Source: Puffinus mauretanicus (Eukaryota > Chordata > Aves > Procellariiformes > Procellariidae). From it: 64,000 nucleotides of DNA. Positions 39,901 to 50,360 of the stretch are shown piece after piece. The notes beneath the pieces are model-generated. The model ran no database searches. It worked only from the letters and a program-made list of their open reading frames with translations, and had not been told where the DNA came from. The stretch's first letter is position 1; the number at the start of each line of letters is the position of its first letter. The position numbers and the translations under genes were made by a program. The DNA lies in the NCBI GenBank assembly GCA_023333565.1, contig JAJKFH010002273.1:930001-994000 (forward strand). Reading direction: 5' to 3'.

Positions 39901-42900
39901 TTATAAAAATTATTATTTTAATATGGCCTCAAATGTAAGATGCCTAAGGCATATGCCATGTACACATTGTATGCATTTAATTCTTTGACATAAATTTTAA
40001 TTTAACAGCATTATACCATTCCCTGCTTCAGCCACACGTTGGTTTCCTACACTTCCTTTTTTAATATAATAGGAATTTTAGGAGTAATTTCATTTTCTTA
40101 CAATATTGATGAAGAAAGACTGTTAAATCCCTCAATGCATTCCTTTCTTTCCCCGTGGACAAAAAAAAAAAGACACTTATGATACATTTTATAATTCCGT
40201 TTACATTTCTGGTCTCATCGAAGTGGAAAAGAAGGGGTTTTTCTGTGCTTTTCAAAAAATTTGTGTCAATAAAATAAAACGTGGGAAGAATTGGAATGGC
40301 TGCAGGGCCTCTTCTGTAAAAATGTGTCTTTGGAATTTTCTTTCTCATAACACAGGCCAAAATTTAGGTTTTGGGACAATATTGAATATATTTTATCAAT
40401 CAGCTCTTTTAATATTTGTCAGTACGACCTGAGTTAATTTAAATTCTTCCCTCTTCCTTCATTGTATTGGGGAGGCTGTGAAACTATGGAACTTCATAAC
40501 TTTTTAAAGTTACAACTTTATCATCACATTTTAGTAGAGCAGTGTTGTGGCTATTCGTTTTTTTTAATATATATATTAAAAGTAAGCAAAGCTTAGCCCA
40601 AGCTGCAATCCTTCAAAAATCAGCAAGGAATGTGCCAAATAAATGCACGACAATGATGAGAGAGGCTGAAAGACTGAACCTCCCTCACTGTGCTGCAACC
40701 CATAGCAGCACTGAAAAGTAACTGGTAGCACTTGGCTTTCTTGCTCTCTCCTTTGCCCCTGCCCAAATGGAAACTCTCCCCAGGCCACCGCAGCTTCTTG
40801 TCTTTAGAGCTGTCAAGCCCCTCTCCCCCCTGCTCCTTTTTGTATGTTCCAGTGAGATATATTTTCAGGATACTGGCAGTCTGAATGATTGCCTGCTCTG
40901 AAAGACTAAGAAAGAATTATTCCCACTGGGCCAAACTGGCTGCAGTAAAGCTTTTTCCTCTTCTTTAAAACATTGGGAGGCCCTGCTGAAGTAAAGAAAA
41001 CCAAAGTTTAGTATCTCGACATTAAAATGAAATGCAGGAGATGGCACATTTCCAGTGCAGATTAAGAGTAAAATTGCAGACTCCTAGAGGTAAAAAAAAC
41101 CTTGGGAGATTACTTAGTAGACCTTTTGCTTTCAAAGGGAGGTCTCCCACGTTACTGCCTGAGCGGCGCTCTGGGACAAGGTCATTGCCCTTGTGTCAGT
41201 AGAAATCCCTGTTAAATGACCAGTGAGCAAGATGATGGTTTTATATTAACCTCATTATGTGTCAAATTAATACAGTCATATCTTAAAACTCATTTGTCTT
41301 CCATGAAACTATGCTTCATCAGCAATCCAAACCCTGTTTCAAATCCTGTAGGCATCTGACTGCCAGTGGGTTTCCTCCTGCCACTGAAACTGTTCATTTC
41401 CATAAATCAGCACTGACTTGGAAACCCACAGAGCCACCATGGAGTTAATTTGCAACATTCTTTCTGCTGTAAAATATCTATTTTATGCTAGCTATTTTGA
41501 TTTTTCTTTAACATAGCATTAATTTATTCTCTTTTGGTTTTGTGGTTGTTTTTTTTTTTTATTGTTGTTTCTGAGATTATTTGAGGGAAGACCATGCTTA
41601 TGCTGTGTGTATCCTTATTAGGAAACAGCTTGTTAAGAGTAAAATTTTCTAGGAATCAAGAAAGTGAGATTCTAGTTTCTTCTTTTTCTTCAAGAAATGT
41701 GTTGCATCTGAGGTGAAAGGCACTAATTAGGCTTTCTCCCATTAGCACTGAAATATGACAGGGGTTCAGGGGCTGTAGTTTGATTTTTAACAGAGCTAGA
41801 TTCTAAAAATGTAAATTTTGAAAATTGAAACCCTTGGCCTCAACTAGCTTGGGAAGCTATTGGAGGAACTTGGATACAACCTTGCTAGGTTTTGGATAAA
41901 CTCTTGGCAGCCAAAGCCATGGGAAAGAAGTCAGAGGTATTCTTAACTACAGTGTTGCTAGGCATTTACTTAACATTTAATTCACAGGTATAGTGAATTA
42001 AAATTCACCAGGCAACTGAAAAATATATGCATTACTATTGACTTGACAAATCCATATTTGTGAGGAATTGCCACATTTTCTAGCAAAGATGGAATTTAAA
42101 GAATTTTTTATTGTAGTCATTTAAAAAGCAGATGGGGTTAAAAGAGACTACAAGGTTTTACACCATTTAGATAAACAGAGTTTCTATCTTTTTTACAGAA
42201 GGTGAGGCTAATGTCTCACCTGGTTTTGAAAATTTTCCACCTTTCTAATTAGCATGACTTACATCTTCTTTCAGTGCTGTTTGAAACAGTAGTTGTTTCC
42301 AAGCAAGTAGATGATTTGGTATAGTGGCAACTGGATCAGCTGAAAATGAACAAGGTAAAAGGTATTAGTAGCACATTGCTGTCAGCTAGGAACATGGCAT
42401 CTCACCAAGTTTTGAAACAGTTTTCTGTACACACTGCGGAGCAATTGCAAGATGTCATAAAGAATTGCCTTCAGAGCAACAAAAAGTAGCCCTCTCTATT
42501 CTGAGCTTTGTTAGAGATGTGTGGAGCTTACGGACCACTGCGACAGTATCTCTCTGAGTTAAAATCTGGGCTCAACCACACCAAAAACCCATGGAACAGC
42601 TGCCCAGGAAGGACTTCAGGAGCAGGTAAGTATCCCAGAATCCGGGCATGAATGATTTAATGACTTCTTGAGTCAGAGGTTGTTTCTTTGTACTGAGTAG
42701 CCCTGAATGGACTTCTATAAATTCATTCAATTTTTTTTTTTTTTTTTTTTTAAAAACACATAAATTTTGGCATTGCAAAGATGTTTTGGCAAGGATTTCT
42801 CCTGGATACATTAGAGGTGGATAAGCTTTGGGAAGAGAAATTCAATGTAAGACTACAAGGAAAACTCAGGGAAGTATTTGTAAAATTTAAAGAGTTTCAT

Positions 42901-42974
42901 CAGGAAGGGACTGTATCTGAAGGGTATGATGTAGGTTCAGACACAGGATATATGGGAAGAAAAAACTCTTTGAG
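36943..42974. other. Unique AT-rich DNA, no gene recognised
   Basis: No coding region or transposon is recognised. A perfect octamer ATGCAAAT lies at 38656-38663 inside a complex AT-rich block (38610-38720). An 8-bp stem, CAGGGCTC-TGGTG-GAGCCCTG, lies at 39136-39156 inside a GC-richer stretch (39060-39320). A T22 homopolymer lies at 42731-42752. The open frames here are short, such as 37629-37856 (75 residues), and unrecognised. Confidence 0.5.
42731..42752. repeat. T22 homopolymer
   Basis: An uninterrupted run of 22 T, the longest homopolymer I see in the window. Confidence 0.85.
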
Positions 42975-43156
42975 TTGAAACAGGGTGCCCCAAACCTGTC
43001 AGTGTTTAAAGAGGCATTTGGACAATGCCCTCAATAACACGCTTTTACTTTTGGTCAGCAATTGATCAGGCAGTTAGACTAGATGATCATTGTAGGTCTC
43101 TTCCAACTGAAATACTCTGTTCTGCTCTGTTCTGTTCTGTTCTATTCTGTTCTATA
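42975..43156 (+). mobile_element. CR1 LINE 3'-end fragment with pentanucleotide tail
   Basis: The stretch encodes the end of a CR1 ORF2 in a recognisable form (a LSVFKEAF-like segment). It then has the CR1 3' untranslated motif GTTAGACTAGATGATCATTG and CTTCCAACTGAAATACTC, and finishes in a TTCTG/TTCTA pentanucleotide array (about 43115-43156). This is the 3' end of a heavily 5'-truncated copy from a CR1 subfamily distinct from the long element next door. The left boundary is approximate because similarity fades near 42975. Confidence 0.88.
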
Positions 43157-43290
43157 GCAGAAGACCAGAAACACAGAGAGAAGATGACGGTTCTACTTTT
43201 CATAGAATCGTAGAATCATAGAATCATTAAGGTTGGAAAAGACCCTTGAGACCGAGTCCAACCATTAACCTAACACTACCAAGTCCACCA

Positions 43291-43476
43291 CTAAACAATG
43301 TCCCTAAGCACCACATCTACACATCTTTTAAATACCTCCAGGGATGGTGACTCCACCACTTCCCTGGGCAGCCTGTTCCAATGCTTGACAACCCTTTCGG
43401 TGAAGAAATGTTTTCCTAATATCCAATCTAAACCTCCCCTGGTGCAACTTGAGGCCACTTCCTCTTCTCCTATCAC
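43291..43476 (-). pseudogene. CR1 ORF2 C-terminal tail, frame-shifted from the RT domain
   Basis: This 61-codon piece encodes the conserved C-terminus of CR1 ORF2. It shows the [19 protein letters not shown] block and ends in RDIV just before the 3' untranslated region. It lies in a different frame from the reverse-transcriptase segment, so a frameshift falls at about 43475. Confidence 0.9.
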
Positions 43477-44774
43477 TTGTTACTTGGGAAACCAACACCC
43501 ACCTCGCTACAACCTCCTTTCGGATAGTTGTAGAGAGTGATAAGGTCTCCCCTCAGCCTCCTTTTCTCCAGACTAAACAACCCCAGTTCCCTCAGCCGCT
43601 CCTCATAAGACTTGTGCTCCAGGCCCTTCACCAGCTTCATTGCCCTTCTCTGGACACGCTCCAGCACCTCAATGTCCTTCTTGTAGTGAGGGGCCCAAAA
43701 CTGAACACAGTATTCGAGGTGCGGCCTCACCAGTGCTGAGTACAGGGGCACGATTACCTCCCTACTTCTGCCGGCCCCACTCCTGATACAGGCCAGGATG
43801 CTGTTGGCTTTCTTGGCCACCTGGGCACACTGCCGGCTCATGTTCAGCCAGCTGTCGACCAACACCCCCAGGTCCTTTTCCTCTGGGCAGCTTTCCAGCC
43901 ACTCTTCCCCAAGCCTGTAGCGTTGCATGGGGTTGTTGTGACCCAAGTGCAGGACCCAGCACTTGGCCTTGTTGAACCTCATACAATTGGCCTCAGCCCA
44001 TCGATCCAGCCTGTCCAGATCCCTCTGTTGAGCCTTCCTACCCTCAAGCAGATCAACACTCCCGCCCAACTTGGTGTCATCTGCAAACTTACTGAGGGAG
44101 CACTCGATCCCCTCATCCAGATCGTTGATAAAGATATTAAACAGAACTGGCCCCAACACTGAGCCCTGGGGAACACCACTTGTGACCGGCCGCCAACTGG
44201 ATTTAAATCCATTCACCACCACTCTTTGGGCCCAGCCATCCAACCAGTTTTTTACTCAGTGAAGAGTATGCCTGTCCAAGCCATGATCAGCCAGTTTCTC
44301 TGGGAGAATGCTGTCAAAGGCTTTACTAAAGTCTAGGTAGACCACATCCACAGCCTTTCCCTCATCCACTAAGCGGGTCACTTTGTCATAGAAGGAGATC
44401 AGGTTAGTCAAGCAGGACCTGCCTTTCATAAACCCATGCTGACTGGGTCTGATCACCTGGTTGTCCTGTACGTGCCACCTGATGGCACTCAAGATCATCT
44501 GCTCCATAATCTTCCCCGGCACCAAAGGCAGACTGACAGGCCTGTGGTTCCCCGGATCCTCTTTCTAGCTCTTCTCGTAGATGGGCATCACATTTAGTAA
44601 CCTCCAGCCAACTGGGACCTCCCCGGTTAGCCAGGACTGCTGATAAATGATTGAAAGTGGCTTGGTAAGCACTTCCGCCAGCTCCCTCAGTACCCTTGGA
44701 TGGATCCCATCCGGTCCCATAGACTTGTGTGTGTCTAAGTGGTGTAGCAGGTAGCTAACCTTTTCCCCTTGCAT
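43473..44774 (-). pseudogene. CR1 ORF2 reverse-transcriptase domain, two in-frame stops
   Basis: The reverse transcriptase copies CR1 RNA into DNA at the nicked target. One reading frame runs through the whole 1.3-kb segment, broken only by stop codons at about 44565 and 44256. Visible motifs in order are KSMGPDGIHPRVLRELA (domain 1), YLDFSKAFDSI with the first catalytic Asp (motif A), [20 protein letters not shown] (motif B), and FADDTKLGG with the catalytic Asp pair (motif C). A thumb-like region with [15 protein letters not shown] follows. All catalytic aspartates survive, so the element was lost through stops and frameshifts rather than active-site change. Frameshifts separate it from the upstream linker near 44800 and from the tail near 43475. 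Confidence 0.94.
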
Positions 44775-45364
44775 TATGGGGGCTTTATTCTGCTCCCCAT
44801 CCCTGTCTTCCAGCTCAGGGGGCCGGGTATCTGAAGAACAACTGGTCTTACCATTAAAGACTGAGGCAAAGAAGGCATTAAATACCTCAGCCTTTTCCTC
44901 ATCCTTGGTGGCAATATGTTCCCCCCTGCATCCAATAAAGGTTGGAGATTCTCCTTACCTTTCCTTTTGTTGCTAATGCATTTATAGAAACATTTTTTAT
45001 TGTCTTTTACAGCAGTAGCCAGATTAAGTTCTAGCTGGGCTTTGGCCCTTCTAATTTTCTCTCTGCATGACCTCACGACATCCTTGTAGTCCTCCTGAGT
45101 GGCCTGCCCCTTCTTCCAAAGGTCATAAACACTCTTATTTTTTTTCCTGCGTTCCAGCCAAAGCTCTCTGTTCAGCCAGGCCAGTCTCTTCCCTGCCGGC
45201 TCGTCTTTTGGCACATGGGGACTGCCTGCTCCTGTGCCTTTAAGATTGCCTTCGTGGACTCCTTTGGCTCTGTCAACCAATCTCCCAAACAGGCCAGAGT
45301 CTGCCCTCTGGAAGTCCAAAGTGGCAGTTCTCATAACCCTTCTCCTTACTTTTCCGAGAATCAA
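44774..45364 (-). pseudogene. CR1 ORF2 linker between endonuclease and RT
   Basis: A 196-codon open segment with the CR1 linker features: LNRELWLERRKKNKSVYDLW, then KKGQATQEDYKDVVRSCREK and a lysine-rich KCIYNKRKGKEN-like stretch. In intact elements this joins the endonuclease to the reverse transcriptase in one polypeptide. Here it is in another frame from the reverse transcriptase downstream. At its upstream end, two TGA codons at about 45443 interrupt the frame it shares with the end of the endonuclease segment. Confidence 0.9.
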
Positions 45365-45442
45365 AATCTGTCATTTCACAATCACTATGCCCAAGACAGC
45401 CTCCAACGGTCACATCACCCACAAGTCCTTCTCTGTTCACAA

Positions 45443-46011
45443 TCAACAGGTCCAGCAGGGCACCTCCCCTAGTTGGCTCAGCTGCGTCAGGAAGTTACCT
45501 TCCACACACGCCAGGAACCTCATAGACCGTTTCCTCTCTGCTGTATTGTATTTCCAGCAGACATGTAGTAAGTTGAAGTCTCCCACGAGAACAAAGGCTA
45601 GCAATTGTGAGACTTCTCCCAGCTGCTTATAGAATATTTCCTCTGCCTCTTCATCCTGGATGGGTGGTCTATAAGAGACTCCCACTATGATATCTGCCTT
45701 TTGACCTTCCCCCTGATTCTTACCCATAAACACTCAACCCTAACATCACCATCATTAACCTCTAGACAATCAAAACACTCCCTACCATACAGGGCTACCC
45801 CACCGCCGCTCCTTCCTTGCCTATCCCTTCTGAAGAGTTTATAGCCATCCATTGCAGCACTCCGGTTGTGTGCGTCATCCCACCATGTTTCCGTGATGGC
45901 AACTATATCATAGTTTTCCTGCTGCACAATAGCTTCCAGCTCCTCCTGTTTGTTGCCCAGGCTGCTTGCATTGGTGTAGATGCACTTCAGTTGGGCTATT
46001 GATCCCACCAC
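45443..46011 (-). pseudogene. CR1 ORF2 apurinic-like endonuclease domain, frame-shifted
   Basis: The endonuclease nicks target DNA to prime reverse transcription. Two overlapping open pieces in different frames (45685-46011 and 45443-45733) cover it. The first shows YTNASSLGNKQEELE, then the ITETWW catalytic block with its Glu, and then GYKLFRRDRQGRSGGGVALY. The second shows the GVSYRPP and LVGDFNL strands of the exonuclease-endonuclease-phosphatase fold. A frameshift lies in the 45685-45733 overlap. A second lies near 45460, where the conserved ALLDLL stretch is read in a different frame from the preceding block. Confidence 0.93.
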
Positions 46012-46037
46012 CTTTTTGGGGGGAGAAGTCCTAATTC

Positions 46038-46241
46038 CTACATGATTCCATTCTCAGGCACTTCCATGGTTTCTAACACATCCATAACCCTTGCGTCTTT
46101 GCTGCTGCATGGATCTCCATTCCCTACCTCCACTGAGACAGCAGACCAACAGACCTCGCTAGCGCAGCGTCCCTCAAACATTGGTGTGCTGCCCCCAGGC
46201 TTATCTCTAGTGAGACTGGTTTTATGCCTTTCCCCCTTCAA
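46038..46241 (-). pseudogene. CR1 ORF2 N-terminal leader
   Basis: A 67-codon frame starts with ATG at 46241, about 15 bp after the stop that appears to end ORF1 (near 46256). It probably represents the poorly conserved start of ORF2 before the endonuclease. It is interrupted by a stop at 46038 before the endonuclease frame opens. Assignment rests on position rather than motifs. Confidence 0.55.
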
Positions 46242-46390
46242 ATCTAGTTTAAAGCTCTTTCAACGAGCCCTGCTAACTCCTGTGCAAAGATCCTTTTCCC
46301 CCTTTGAGACAGGTGTACCATGTCTGTCACCAGCAGGCCTGGTGTCATGTAGACCGACCCACGATCAAAAACCCCAAAATTCTGCCGGTG

Positions 46391-46394
46391 ACAC
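46391..46394. repeat. Target-site duplication ACAC (left) of the LTR in CR1
   Basis: ACAC here and at 46988-46991 brackets the LTR. Removing the LTR and one copy restores the contiguous CR1 sequence GGTGACACCAGGCTC across the junction. Confidence 0.75.
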
Positions 46395-46426
46395 TGATGT
46401 AGTAGGTACAGTATCTACTATTCCAT

Positions 46427-46468
46427 ACTGCTTGCTTCTGTAATTTTACTGTTCGCTTCTGTAATTCT
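46427..46468 (+). repeat. 21-bp direct repeat in LTR U3
   Basis: Two tandem 21-base units at 46427-46447 and 46448-46468 share 18 positions, including GCTTCTGTAATT. Tandem U3 repeats of about this size often act as enhancers in retroviral LTRs. Here that role is only inferred. Confidence 0.8.
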
Positions 46469-46843
46469 AAACAATGAAGACTTGTTGCTTAGAAGTTAAG
46501 TAACTAGCAGGTATTGTGTTTGCAGGTGTGTAGAATTGTAACTAGTCTAAATTGTGTATCCTGGAAGCATCGTTAGGCTCTAGTGAAGAATAACCTTGGA
46601 AACTATAAACAAACGTGGTCCAAGCATGGCTCAGGGACAAATTGCGACCCTATAAGGTAAAGAGGAAATAAGTTCATGAAGAGTTCACTACCCTAACGAC
46701 CACCAGAGACCACCCGAGACCCTCAAGAAGACCCTAAAGGCTTTAGTGCGCATGTGTTTAAGATGATGTAATATTATAATTAGTTCTCGGAAATGTAATG
46801 AATATGTAACAAAGAAATTTAGAATATGTATGAGAAGCATGGA

Positions 46844-46849
46844 TATAAA
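46844..46849 (+). promoter_or_regulatory. TATA box of the LTR in CR1
   Basis: TATAAA in the context GGATATAAACAG, 63 bp upstream of the polyadenylation signal. Confidence 0.65.
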
Positions 46850-46911
46850 CAGAAAGGTGACTAAACCAGGTGTGCTTGATTTGTGGCAAGTCCACCGAGC
46901 ACCCAGGCCTG

Positions 46912-46917
46912 AATAAA
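46912..46917 (+). promoter_or_regulatory. LTR polyadenylation signal AATAAA
   Basis: AATAAA in the context CTGAATAAAACAA, about 70 bp before the end of the LTR, as expected for the R/U5 boundary. Confidence 0.7.
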
Positions 46918-46987
46918 ACAATATCTCTTCTGAGCGTGTGGAATTGGTTACTTGCACGCCGGGCACGAATCCGCTTTTCGGACAACA

Positions 46988-46991
46988 ACAC
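46988..46991. repeat. Target-site duplication ACAC (right) of the LTR in CR1
   Basis: This matches 46391-46394 and is followed by CAGGCTCAG, which continues the CR1 sequence. Confidence 0.75.
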
Positions 46992-47943
46992 CAGGCTCAG
47001 AGCCAGGTATTGATCTGCTGGCTCTTCCTGTTTCTTCCCTCATCATCCCCTGCAACTGGAAGGATAGAGGAGAACACTACTTGTGCTCCTGATCCCTTAC
47101 CCAGTCATCCCAAGGCCCTGAAATCTCTCTTGATTGCCCTCGGACTTCTTGTTTCAACTTCATCGCTGCCTACCTGAAAAATCAATCATGGATAGTAATC
47201 TGAGGGCCGTGCCAGGGTGGGAAGCTTTCTCTTCACTTCTTTAACCCAGGCCCCAAGGAGGCAGCAGACTTCCCTAAGACGTGGGTCTGGTCTGCATACT
47301 GGGCCTTCTGTTCCCCTCAGAAGGGAGTCTCCTGTGACAATGACCCATCTTTTTGTCTTTACGGAAGCAGTTTTGACGCAGGGCATAGGCCGACTTAACC
47401 TCGGCGACACCTCCAAGCTACATGAACCATCATCCTCGTTACTGCTGGGTTCCACTTGCAGAGCCTCACACCTCTTATGCAAGGGCACCCGGGAGGTGGG
47501 GTAGTCACAGAGGAGACGTGCCTGCTGCGCCGGGCAGGAACGTGTCGCCATTGCCCCCTGTCCCCTAAGTCCCTGTGTTCAGCCAGGCGGAGAGAGGACA
47601 GGGAATCCTCCGTGTCATGCGTCCTGCCTGCCTGTTGGGCCTGTCTCAGGGAAGGCAGGGTGCCATTCCAGCAGTCTCTCTCTCTCTCGGACTCCCTGAC
47701 ACTCCTCAACCTCCTCAGCTCTCCCGGAGCTCTGTCACTAAGCGGAGGGTTCCCCTCCCTGGGCGCACCTCCCACAGGTCTGCTCGCTGCTGCCCTCCCG
47801 GACTGGCACAAGAGCAGGGCACAGCTGCAGCCCGGCACCTGGGTGGCAGCGGGTTCCCGACGGAGCCCTGTCTGGGAAGCTGCGTCAGTCGTGGTGGGCG
47901 CAGAGGTCAGAGAGGCCGTGGCTTTCTGCCGGGTGGATACCAT

Positions 47944-48298
47944 TGTCCCCTGGTTGAGCCGGCAGAGCTTCAGCGCCCGTCCTGCTCGCCCTGCCACGCA
48001 AACTGCCACGCAAACTGCCGTGCCACGCAAACTGCCGTGCCACGCCCTGTTTGCCCACCCTGGTCGCCAGCGCTCCCTAAGGGCTTCTTTTATACGTCGG
48101 GGGGGGCTTGGCCGCCATTGCTCCTGGCCCCACCCAGGTCTCGTCAGCCGCTGTGGTGCGAGCGGCCGGCTCCTGGTGGGTCTCTCGGCTCCCCCGGAGG
48201 TTCCTCCGGCGTGGGAAAACCCCTGTGCACCGCCCTAGGGCTCTCCGCTGCGGATCGTGCCAGCACCGGAGCTGCTCTCCTCGGTGACTGATCCCAGT
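47944..48298 (-). promoter_or_regulatory. GC-rich CR1 5' untranslated region and internal promoter
   Basis: This segment precedes the CR1 ORF1 start and is strongly GC- and CpG-rich, in sharp contrast to the AT-rich host DNA beyond 48300. CR1 5' regions are known to carry internal promoter activity, which lets a new copy bring its own promoter. A tetranucleotide TATACGTC lies on the plus strand near 48091. No TATA box is placed convincingly. Confidence 0.6.
47991..48047 (-). repeat. 12/17-bp minisatellite in the CR1 5' untranslated region
   Basis: GCCACGCAAACT is repeated three times, with GCCGTG insertions between later copies, making alternating units of 12 and about 17 bp. Repeat-number variation in 5' regions is known for LINEs. 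Here it is translated as alternating Val-Cys-Ala-Val if the longer upstream frame is read. Confidence 0.85.
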
Positions 48299-50360
48299 GG
48301 GAATATTGTAGGCACAATTTTCTTTCATTACTTCATTTAGCCAAGAAAAAGTTCTCCTGCTTGCATCAGAGTAGTAGGGAGCATGACAGCTCCCCAGTGT
48401 CCTGGAGAGGGTTGTGACAGTCCTTTACCAGTACCTGCTGTCCTGCAGGTTAACGGTGGGTTAACAGCAGCAGAGCTCTCCACTATCATGAGCGCTGAAA
48501 CAATACCTGTGTGGCTGCAAGTTCACAGTCTTTCCAAACTACGTGGAATGATTTGAAATTGACATTATCAAGGATGAAGATATTGGCTTATGCCACATGG
48601 GAGGGAAATCACTAAAGCGTTAATCTGTATGATAGGAACCAGAGGATGGAGATTGGTCAGTAGTTAGAGGTCAGATACTTACCATATAACGATCATTTAT
48701 TTGCATATGGGATTTTCTTAGAATTTTCTGAAACCTTTTTAATTTTACAATGGTATTTTGAGAGTTTAGTATTGTGACTTGTTCAGAAATTGTTATTTAA
48801 AAGATCACCCCTTGCCTAATGTTTCAGTTTTCAAACTAGCTTCCAGCTATTCTCAATGATCTTTGAAATAATCTAGCGCAGGATAACAGATAAAAGAGAG
48901 AAGGATTTCAGTGGTAAGAAGCCTACAAATGATGACTTTGAAAGGGGAAAAAATGCTAGCATAGCCTTTTTTCCCTTGATATCCATCACTGTGTAAAAAA
49001 AATATATATATATGAATGTTTTTGAGCCCATGGGCATTTAAATATTAAGCTGATGGTAGACTGTTATGAGAAAAGAAAAGTATGCTTACAGTCTTGTTCT
49101 TAATTCCACAGTCTACAGAGGGTAGATGCAGTCTGTGATTCATTAGTAAAGTAAATATATATTCCTTAAATAAGACATGATGCTTCAGTAAAAGGAAGAC
49201 AATTTCTATAATAAAAGCTGAGGACTTGAATCTGATTCAAGCAATCACAACCACAGCAGAGGAAAGGAGGAGAGACTTCATTCCACTGACAGTTTTTGGA
49301 AGCTTTCTGTCTCTGGAGCACATGGGAAGGCAGAATGCATTTGCAGCATCCACAGAACAGATGGACTGTCTCTGAATCAACTTGAATTAGATAAGTATTA
49401 GCTTTCAGGGAAATTCAGGTGGTCCCCTTTTTTATATTTTTCTAGTTTCATCTTTGAGTGGGGTTTTGGCCTGTTTTTGTTTCACAGAAGCAATAATTGG
49501 CTTCTTTTTTTCATAAGATGCTTTCCTTGGAACATATGTTTTGAAATGTGGTACTTTCCTCTAGTTCTACCCACATGAATCCGATGGAAAGATTTCCTTT
49601 GTATTTTCTGGAAGCAGAAGAAGGAACTATATGTGATTGGGAAAGTACAGGACCATCTCATAACTTCCATTGGTATTTCTTTTAGGCACATGGATGCAAT
49701 TCTGAGACAGTCCTTTCGAGAAATGCAAATTGAAAGTGAGATTTTGGTGATTAAGATTATGGTTTCCCAATGTTTCCTTCTCTGTTATCTTTTTCAAGTT
49801 TTCTCCTAGCTGTACTTAGGAAGCCTGTAGCAACACAAAATAAATTTAGAGTTTAATGGTAGCAACCCTGTCTTTGGAGCAGACTTTGTAGTAGAAACAC
49901 CCTCTACTCTGTGTTACTCTATTGAGAGTAACCAAGGACTTTCACACAAGATGGTCAGATAGCTAGAGTTAATTCTTTTGGACTGCCTTCCTCTGATTTG
50001 GGTGGTCTGCATACCTTCTCAATAGCAGCCATGTATAGACATGCATAAAAACACACACCAGGTTTAAGTAAAGGAAAATCAAATTCAGAATTGAGAAAAT
50101 ACTAGATTTCATTTTTCCAGTGCAAATTTAAATTAAGACATTTGTGTGGGCCTTAGGAGGCAACTTTTAATTAGATTACCACCTTGTATTTTTTTTCCCT
50201 GAGGTTCCCTACCTCTGCACACAAGATGAACCTGTGCTGGTGACTAGGGAGGGTGTGCATGGTGAAGCTGTGGTCTGGTTCCTTGCTGACAGGAGAAGAA
50301 TATACCTACGAGTGCTGGAGGAAAGTGTCCTACAGTGTATGCATATTCTCCTTATTTAGC
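48299..50360. other. Unique AT-rich DNA, no gene recognised
   Basis: The segment starts where GC-rich CR1 sequence stops. A short (TA)n run lies at about 48998-49012. No coding region is recognised. Confidence 0.5.

Larger units (their letters stand above)
46395..46987 (+). mobile_element. Solo LTR (possibly ERV1-type) inserted in CR1 ORF1
   Basis: This 593-bp element starts TGATGTAGTAGG and ends CGGACAACA. It contains a TATA box (TATAAA, 46844-46849) and AATAAA (46912-46917), 63 bp apart, in the order expected of an LTR read on the plus strand. CR1 sequence is contiguous on both sides and the 4-bp ACAC duplication marks the insertion. A 4-bp duplication is commoner for gammaretrovirus-like (ERV1) elements, whereas 5-6 bp is usual for ERVL and ERVK. 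I do not recognise the family with confidence. It shares nothing obvious with the other LTRs in the window. A 21-bp direct repeat lies in its U3 (46427-46468). Confidence 0.9.
46256..47943 (-). pseudogene. CR1 ORF1 (GDSL-esterase type), frame-shifted and LTR-interrupted
   Basis: CR1 ORF1 encodes an RNA-binding protein with an SGNH/GDSL-hydrolase-like domain. The likely start is ATG at 47943 (MVSTRQKATAS...), inside a longer open frame that reaches 48030. The segment RWVIVTGDSLLRGTEGPVCR carries the GDSL nucleophile motif. It is followed by CRPDPRLREVCCLLGAWV, a hallmark of CR1 ORF1. A frameshift separates the N-terminal frame (47395-48030) from the GDSL frame (47186-47551). The C-terminal third is cut by the solo LTR at 46395-46987, and the reading resumes on the far side, ending near 46256. 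Confidence 0.88.
43200..48298 (-). mobile_element. Near-full-length CR1 LINE retrotransposon, split by an LTR
   Basis: On the minus strand this contains, in order, a GC-rich 5' untranslated region (48298 to 47944), ORF1, ORF2 with endonuclease and reverse transcriptase, and a short 3' untranslated region. It ends in the CR1 terminal repeat (plus strand CATAGAATCGTAGAATCATA from 43200). After removing the 593-bp LTR at 46395-46987, about 4.5 kb remain, the known length of complete chicken CR1. Nearly all CR1 copies in birds are short 3' pieces, so a complete 5' end is uncommon. Both ORFs are broken. The 5' limit near 48298 is set where GC-rich CR1 sequence changes to AT-rich host DNA. CR1 does not make clear target duplications to confirm it. 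Confidence 0.96.

Noticed and set aside
43298..46443. Plus-strand open frames across the CR1 element (for example 46042-46443 and 45234-45632)
   Set aside because: They are antisense shadows of the minus-strand CR1 ORFs and show no domain.
47456..48291. Long plus-strand frames of 238-260 codons over the CR1 5' region
   Set aside because: Their length comes from high GC content with few stops. The minus strand there holds the authentic CR1 ORF1 and 5' region.
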